NCBI GenBank assembly: GCA_021799275.1
Contig: JAJZAT010000015.1
Location: 1-64,000 of the forward strand
From: Bacillota bacterium
GTDB taxonomy: Bacteria > Bacillota > Sulfobacillia > JAJZYS01 > JAJYTV01
Length of the DNA: 64,000 nucleotides
Direction of reading: 5' to 3'
In this document: one piece after another, positions 59,862 to 64,000 of the stretch
How positions within the stretch are numbered: position 1 is the stretch's first letter
Layout: each line of letters begins with the position of its first letter
Position numbers and translations under genes: made by a program
The notes under the pieces: generated by a model
Told to the model about the DNA's origin: nothing
Databases searched by the model: none
The model's input: only the letters and a program-made list of their open reading frames with translations

Positions 59862-61457
59862 TCAGGCGTCCTTGGCCGCCCACTCCTGCTGGCGCAGCTC
59901 GACGCGCCGGATCTTGCCCGAACTCGTCTTCGGCAAGGCTTCGACGAAGTCGATCTTGCGTGGGTACTTGTAGGGAGCGGTCACCCGCTTGCAGTGCTCC
60001 TGAAGCTCCCTGGCCAGTTCATCGGTTCCCTGGTAGCCCTGGCGCAGAGTGACGAAGGCCTTTACAATCTCGCCGCGGTCGGGGTCGGGAGAACTGACGA
60101 CGGCGGCCTCGAGCACGGCCGGGTGTTCGATGAGCGCGCTCTCCACCTCGAAGGGGCCGATCCTGTAGCCGGACGAGATGATGATGTCATCGGCCCGGCC
60201 GACGAACCAGAAGTAGCCGTCATCGTCGCGGTAGGCGCGGTCGCCGGTGACGTAGTAGCGGCCGCGGCGGGTCGCCCGCGTGACCTCCTCAGCCCGCCAA
60301 TAGCCGGAGAAGATCGACGGGGCGTCGTCGCGCACGGCTACGTCGCCGACCTCGCCCGGCTCCGCCTCGTCGCCGGACTCCGTGAGCACACGCACGTCGT
60401 GCCCGGGGGTGGGGAGACCCATGGAGCCCGGCCGGACCTGTAGCTCGGGATGGTTCGCGACCAGGCAGACCGTCTCGGTCTGGCCGTACCCGTCGCGGAT
60501 CGTGACCCCCGTCGCGTCGCGCCAGAGCCGGATCACTTCCGGGTTCAGGGGCTCGCCCGCCGCGACCGCGGTACGGACGTGGCTGAGGTCGTACCGGGAG
60601 AGGTCCTCCTTCACAAGCAGGCGGAACTCGGTCGGCGGGGCGCAGAGCGCGGTGATGCCCTGACTCGTCAGGATCTCGAGGTGACGCCGCGGCTCGAACC
60701 GCCCTTCGTACATGAAGGTCGGCACGCCAAGCTCCCACGGTCCGAACAGCACGGACCAGGCAGCCTTGGCCCAGCCTGTGGCGGAGGTGGACCAGAAGAG
60801 GTCCTGCGGCGTCAGGCCGATCCAGTATCGGGCGGTGACGCGGTGGCCGATCGGGTAGCGGTGCAGGTGCAAAACCGCCTTCGGCTCGCCGGTGGTTCCG
60901 GAGGTGTAATAGCAGAGGGCGGGATCGTCGCTGCGGGTGCGCACGGCGGGAGAGCCGGACGGCACCGCCCGCATCTCGAGGTCGAGGGGGCGGAAACCCT
61001 GGCGCTCGCCATAGGCCACGTAGCGCAAGGGCGGCGCCTCGTCGCCCAGGGCTTCGACAACCGGCGCGAGGTCCGGCGTCGTGACGATCGCCTTCGCCCT
61101 CGAATGCCTGGTGCGGTAAAGGAGGTCGCGCGGCCGGAGCATCTCCGAGCACGGGATCGCGAGCGCGCCGATCTTGAGTGTCGCGACCATCGTCTGGTGC
61201 CAGGCGGGAATCTTGGGCAGGACGATCAGCACGCCGTCGCCGCGGCCGACCCCGTCGCGGCGCAGGACGTGCCCGATGGCGTCCGAGGCCTCGGCCATGT
61301 CACGGAACGAGTACGCCCGCACCGCGCCGTCTTGCGCCATGAAGCGCAGCGCGAGCCTGTCCTCCTGAGCCAGCCGATCTACCACATCGGTGCCAAAGTT
61401 GTAGTACTCCGGGATGTCCCAGTGAAAGGCTTCGTAATCCTCCTCGTAACCCGCCAT
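59862..61457 (-). CDS. Acyl-CoA synthetase, AMP-forming
   Basis: The 531-residue enzyme of the ANL superfamily activates a carboxylic acid to its CoA ester through an acyl-AMP. P-loop YYTSGTTGEPKA is near residue 180, the A5 motif DGYGQTETV near 330, TGDRAYRDDDGYFWFVGRADD and IISSGYRIGPFEVE follow, and the catalytic lysine is in PKTSSGKIRR near the end. It is of the medium-chain (MACS/acetyl-CoA-synthetase-like) branch. GGGAGGTGG precedes the ATG. It is divergent from the EthD/enoyl-CoA hydratase operon and likely feeds it. Confidence 0.92.
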   Translation of the reverse strand: MAGYEEDYEAFHWDIPEYYNFGTDVVDRLAQEDRLALRFMAQDGAVRAYSFRDMAEASDAIGHVLRRDGVGRGDGVLIVLPKIPAWHQTMVATLKIGALAIPCSEMLRPRDLLYRTRHSRAKAIVTTPDLAPVVEALGDEAPPLRYVAYGERQGFRPLDLEMRAVPSGSPAVRTRSDDPALCYYTSGTTGEPKAVLHLHRYPIGHRVTARYWIGLTPQDLFWSTSATGWAKAAWSVLFGPWELGVPTFMYEGRFEPRRHLEILTSQGITALCAPPTEFRLLVKEDLSRYDLSHVRTAVAAGEPLNPEVIRLWRDATGVTIRDGYGQTETVCLVANHPELQVRPGSMGLPTPGHDVRVLTESGDEAEPGEVGDVAVRDDAPSIFSGYWRAEEVTRATRRGRYYVTGDRAYRDDDGYFWFVGRADDIIISSGYRIGPFEVESALIEHPAVLEAAVVSSPDPDRGEIVKAFVTLRQGYQGTDELARELQEHCKRVTAPYKYPRKIDFVEALPKTSSGKIRRVELRQQEWAAKDA

Positions 61458-61616
61458 CCAAGCCACCTCCCGCAACCCTTTGGGCCAGGGATTCGCACTC
61501 GTGTGGCGAAGACCTGCGGCGCATACGATGCTCCAAATGGACACTCCCACAGGGCCGTTTGGCAGGGTGGCGCGCACTTCGCCGGCTGCTCTGGGTGGAG
61601 GGAGGGGGACTTCGTC

Positions 61617-61916
61617 TTGGTGCAGCTGGTCGCGCTCTACAGGCCGCCCGAGGACAAGGAGGCATTCCTGCACCGCTACCGCACGGAACATCTGCCGCTT
61701 GCGGCGAGGATGCCGGGACTCCTGGGCATGGCGGCGGGCCCGCTCGAGGGGCTGGGGGTCGAGCTGCCCTACTGGTACATGGCCACGCTCGACTTCCCGG
61801 ACCGCGACACCTTGATGGCCAGCCAGCGTTCTCCGGAGAGCCGGGCGGCCCTCAGGGCGCTCATGGCGTTCGCCCAGGGTCTCGTCGACTTCGCCGTACG
61901 GGAGGTCGAGGCATGA
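61617..61916 (+). CDS. EthD-family protein
   Basis: The 99-residue protein is a dimeric ferredoxin-like (EthD) protein: ALYRPPEDKEAFLHRYRTEHLPLAARMPGL at the start, GVELPYWYMATLDFP in the middle, SPESRAALRALMAF at the end. Relatives are accessory or reductive proteins in aromatic and ether degradation. TTG 61617 follows GGAGGGGGA. Its stop overlaps the next start (ATGA), so it is the first gene of the catabolic operon. Confidence 0.8.
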   Translation: MVQLVALYRPPEDKEAFLHRYRTEHLPLAARMPGLLGMAAGPLEGLGVELPYWYMATLDFPDRDTLMASQRSPESRAALRALMAFAQGLVDFAVREVEA

Positions 61917-62701
61917 CGGATGAAGCCGCAGGTGAGCCGCTCGTCCTGGTCGACAGGCGGCCGCCGGTGGCGGTCGTCGCTCTCAATCGCCCGAAGGTGC
62001 GCAACGCCCTTTCCTTCGCCCTGATGGAGGCCCTGGCCGCGGCGTTCTCGGACCTCGACCGAGACGCCGAGGTGCGCTCGATCGTGCTGACGGGCCGAGG
62101 CGGTGTGTTCGCGGCGGGCGCGGACATCGCCGAACTCGCGGATGCCGGTCCCGTGGACCTGATCCTCGAGGATCGCCTGGCCCTATGGCAGCGGCTGCGG
62201 CAGACGAAGCGGCCGATCGTCGCCGCGGTCGAGGGACTGGCGCTCGGCGGCGGCATGGAACTCGCGATGCTCGCAGACTTGATCGTCGCCGGGGAGGGGG
62301 CCCGCTTCGGTCAGCCCGAGATCCGCCTCGGGGTGATGCCGGGGGCCGGAGGGACGCAGCTCCTGACGCGGGCTATCGGCAAGTGGCGCGCGATGGAGAT
62401 GGTGCTGACCGGCAGGCTCGCGAGCGGGCGAGAGCTCTACGAGGCCGGGCTCGTCACGCGGGTCGTGCCGGATGGCCAGGCCCTCGGCGAGGCCGAGCGC
62501 CTCGCCCGGGAGGTTGCGGCGATGGCGCCCGTGGCGGCGCAGCTTGCCAAGGAATCGGTGCAGGCGGCCTTCATGTCGGGCCTCGAGGAGGGACTTGCCC
62601 TCGAGCGGAAGAACTTCTACCTGTTGTTCGCCACGCAAGACCGCCAGGAAGGGATGCGGGCGTTTCTCGAGAAGCGCGACGCCCGCTGGCAAGGCAGATA
62701 G
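61913..62701 (+). CDS. Enoyl-CoA hydratase
   Basis: The 262-residue crotonase has both catalytic glutamates: GGGMELAML (first, near residue 115) and FGQPEIRLGVMPGAGGTQL (second, near residue 140), with the oxyanion-hole motif FAAGADIAEL. It hydrates trans-2-enoyl-CoA in a beta-oxidation-type route. It is coupled to the EthD gene upstream and followed after 3 bases by a second crotonase. It could be a PaaF-type enzyme. Confidence 0.93.
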   Translation: MTDEAAGEPLVLVDRRPPVAVVALNRPKVRNALSFALMEALAAAFSDLDRDAEVRSIVLTGRGGVFAAGADIAELADAGPVDLILEDRLALWQRLRQTKRPIVAAVEGLALGGGMELAMLADLIVAGEGARFGQPEIRLGVMPGAGGTQLLTRAIGKWRAMEMVLTGRLASGRELYEAGLVTRVVPDGQALGEAERLAREVAAMAPVAAQLAKESVQAAFMSGLEEGLALERKNFYLLFATQDRQEGMRAFLEKRDARWQGR

Positions 62702-62704
62702 GCC

Positions 62705-63490
62705 ATGCAAAGCTACGAAACCCTGCTCGTCTTTGAAGAGGACGGCGTCCAGGAGATCCGCATGAATCGGCCCCAGGTCCTCAACGCCCTGAACCGCACG
62801 CTCAAGCTCGAACTGCAGGCCGCCATGAAGGCGGCCGGTCGTCGGCCGGACGTGCGCGTTGTTCTGCTGTCCGCGGAGGGCAGGGGCTTCTGCAGCGGTC
62901 AAGACCTCTATGACGAGGAGACGGACGGCAGGCGCTCGATCGGCGAGTCGCTGAGGACGCTCTACAATCCGCTGATCGAGGCGATGACCGGCATGCCGAA
63001 GCCGATCGTGGCCGAGGTGCAGGGCGTGGCGGCCGGAGCGGGCATGAGCCTCGCGCTGGCGGCGGACATGCGCCTCATGGGCGAGTCGGCCCGGCTGGTG
63101 GCCGCCTTTTCCCGCATCGGACTCGTGCCGGACTCCGGGCTGTCGTACATGCTGCCCCGCTTCGTCGGCCTCGGACGGGCGATGGAGATGGCGATGCTCG
63201 CGGACCCGATCGATGCCGCCCAGGCGCTGAGCCTGGGCCTTTGCAACCACGTCCACCCCGACGCGGAGCTCCGCTCGGCCGCCTGGGCGTTCTGCCGGCG
63301 GCTCGCAGACGGGCCCACACAGGCGCTCGGGCTGACGAAGAAGGCCCTGCAGCACGGCGTGGAGCTGCCGCTGCGGGAGGTCCTCGCGTATGAGGCGGTC
63401 CTGCAGGAGCAGGCTGGTCACGCAGGGGAATACGTTGAAGGTGTGGCCGCGTTCAAAGAGAAGCGCCGGCCGGTCTACAGGAAGGTTTGA
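62705..63490 (+). CDS. PaaG-like crotonase-family isomerase
   Basis: The 261-residue crotonase resembles PaaG, the isomerase that opens ring-epoxyphenylacetyl-CoA: RGFCSGQDLYD, the loop SLRTLYNPLIEAMTGMPKPIV, GVAAGAGMSLALAAD, and AFSRIGLVPDSGLSYMLPR with the PaaG aspartate. The first hydratase glutamate is serine here, as in PaaG. No paaABCDE genes are seen in the window, so the true pathway could be related rather than identical. It lies in the same operon as the other catabolic genes. Confidence 0.85.
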   Translation: MQSYETLLVFEEDGVQEIRMNRPQVLNALNRTLKLELQAAMKAAGRRPDVRVVLLSAEGRGFCSGQDLYDEETDGRRSIGESLRTLYNPLIEAMTGMPKPIVAEVQGVAAGAGMSLALAADMRLMGESARLVAAFSRIGLVPDSGLSYMLPRFVGLGRAMEMAMLADPIDAAQALSLGLCNHVHPDAELRSAAWAFCRRLADGPTQALGLTKKALQHGVELPLREVLAYEAVLQEQAGHAGEYVEGVAAFKEKRRPVYRKV

Positions 63491-63521
63491 GGCAAGCCCT
63501 TTGCGGAGGAGGTCCTCGCGG

Positions 63522-64000
63522 TTGGTGCTCCCGAACCCGAGTTTCGCGAGCGTCGGCATCGTCGGCGCCGGTACCATGGGCCAGGGCATCGCCCAGATCG
63601 TCGCGCAGGCCGGAGTGCCTGTGCGCATTTACGACAAGATTCCCGGCAGGGCGCAGGAGGCGGCGAAGCAGGCGGCGGCCGGCATCGAGCGGCAGGTGCA
63701 GAGAGGCCGCCTGAGCCAGCAGGACGCCCTTGAGGCGCACAAGTGCCTGATCCCGGCCGAATCGTTCCAGGATCTCGCAACATCGGCGCTGGTGATCGAG
63801 GCGGCCGTGGAGAACATGGGCGTGAAGCAGCAGATCTTCCGTGAGCTGCGCGACATCACGCCCGGCGTCCTGGCGAGCAATACGAGCTCGCTCTCCATCA
63901 CCGCCCTCGCGGCGGCGTCTGGCGCTCCGCAGCGCACGCTCGGCATGCACTTCTTCAATCCAGTGCCCGCCATGCGCCTTGTGGAGGTCGTGCGTCACGA
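63522..64000 (+). CDS. 3-hydroxyacyl-CoA dehydrogenase, partial
   Basis: The gene runs off the right edge after 159 codons. The NAD loop VGIVGAGTMGQGIAQ is near residue 11, LVIEAAVENMGVKQ is the post-loop helix, SNTSSLSIT carries the catalytic serine, and GMHFFNPV the active histidine. The enzyme oxidises 3-hydroxyacyl-CoA (FadB/PaaH-like). TTG 63522 follows GGAGGAGGT at 8-base spacing; GTG 63525 is the next choice. The frame is in the same operon as the two crotonases. Confidence 0.93.
   Translation, partial: MVLPNPSFASVGIVGAGTMGQGIAQIVAQAGVPVRIYDKIPGRAQEAAKQAAAGIERQVQRGRLSQQDALEAHKCLIPAESFQDLATSALVIEAAVENMGVKQQIFRELRDITPGVLASNTSSLSITALAAASGAPQRTLGMHFFNPVPAMRLVEVVRH

Noticed and set aside
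1-64000. tRNA, rRNA, SRP RNA or CRISPR array
   Set aside because: No cloverleaf-like, rRNA or regularly spaced repeat sequence was recognised by eye on either strand; a covariance-model scan would be needed to exclude small RNAs.

Overview
The window is GC-rich DNA with strong GGAGG-type ribosome-binding sites and many GTG and TTG starts. It carries the chromosomal neighbourhood metG-tatD-yabE-ksgA-(ykuK)-veg-...-ispE-...-purR-glmU-prs-pth-mfd-spoVT, which is the yab/spoVT region of Bacillota. SpoVT, Veg and a forespore-type promoter point to a high-GC, probably spore-forming member of that phylum; the exact lineage cannot be fixed from sequence reading alone. No rRNA, tRNA or CRISPR array was recognised.

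Layout. 1-3.4 kb is decayed and mobile: an IS4-type transposase cut by the window edge, a fragment of an IS607-like serine recombinase, and a secreted lipase-like lipoprotein that looks frameshifted. 3.4-11.5 kb holds envelope and sensory genes: a two-SLH-domain surface protein behind a long untranslated leader, a degenerate HD-GYP protein, a streptothricin-acetyltransferase-like enzyme, an AraC/GyrI regulator and a lipoprotein beta-propeller. 12-19 kb has a TldD/TldE pair, a translationally coupled glucose dehydrogenase plus GH15 glucoamylase, and a GNAT protein. 19-24.5 kb is a compact cassette (phosphodiester glycosidase, DprE1-like, DprE2-like, UbiA-type phosphoribosyltransferase, YqeG-like phosphatase). 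It looks like a polyprenyl-phosphoryl-arabinose pathway of the mycobacterial kind, placed in a Bacillota-like chromosome.

26.2-34.7 kb, on the minus strand, is the most unusual part. Type IV secretion pieces (SSB, VirB2-like, VirB6-like, PrgI, VirB4) run into Tad-pilus pieces (SAF/CpaB-like, TadZ-like, TadA, TadB, TadC), with dapB between the two blocks. Genes overlap by a few bases almost throughout, so they are probably co-expressed. No relaxase, coupling protein, integrase, secretin or prepilin peptidase is present, so this may be a chromosomal pilus, DNA-uptake or DNA-transfer machine rather than an integrative element.

35-57 kb is the housekeeping block. A methionine T-box controls metG, tandem strong promoters precede veg, and a cyanophycinase-cyanophycin synthetase pair with two HAD hydrolases sits between veg and ispE. 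The purR-glmU-prs-pth-mfd run follows, then spoVT behind a sigma-G-like promoter. 57-64 kb is catabolic: remnants of a transposase and an ABC exporter, a LysR regulator with a palindromic operator in front of a TDT-family exporter, a divergent acyl-CoA synthetase, and a coupled EthD/enoyl-CoA hydratase/PaaG-like/3-hydroxyacyl-CoA dehydrogenase operon running off the right edge.
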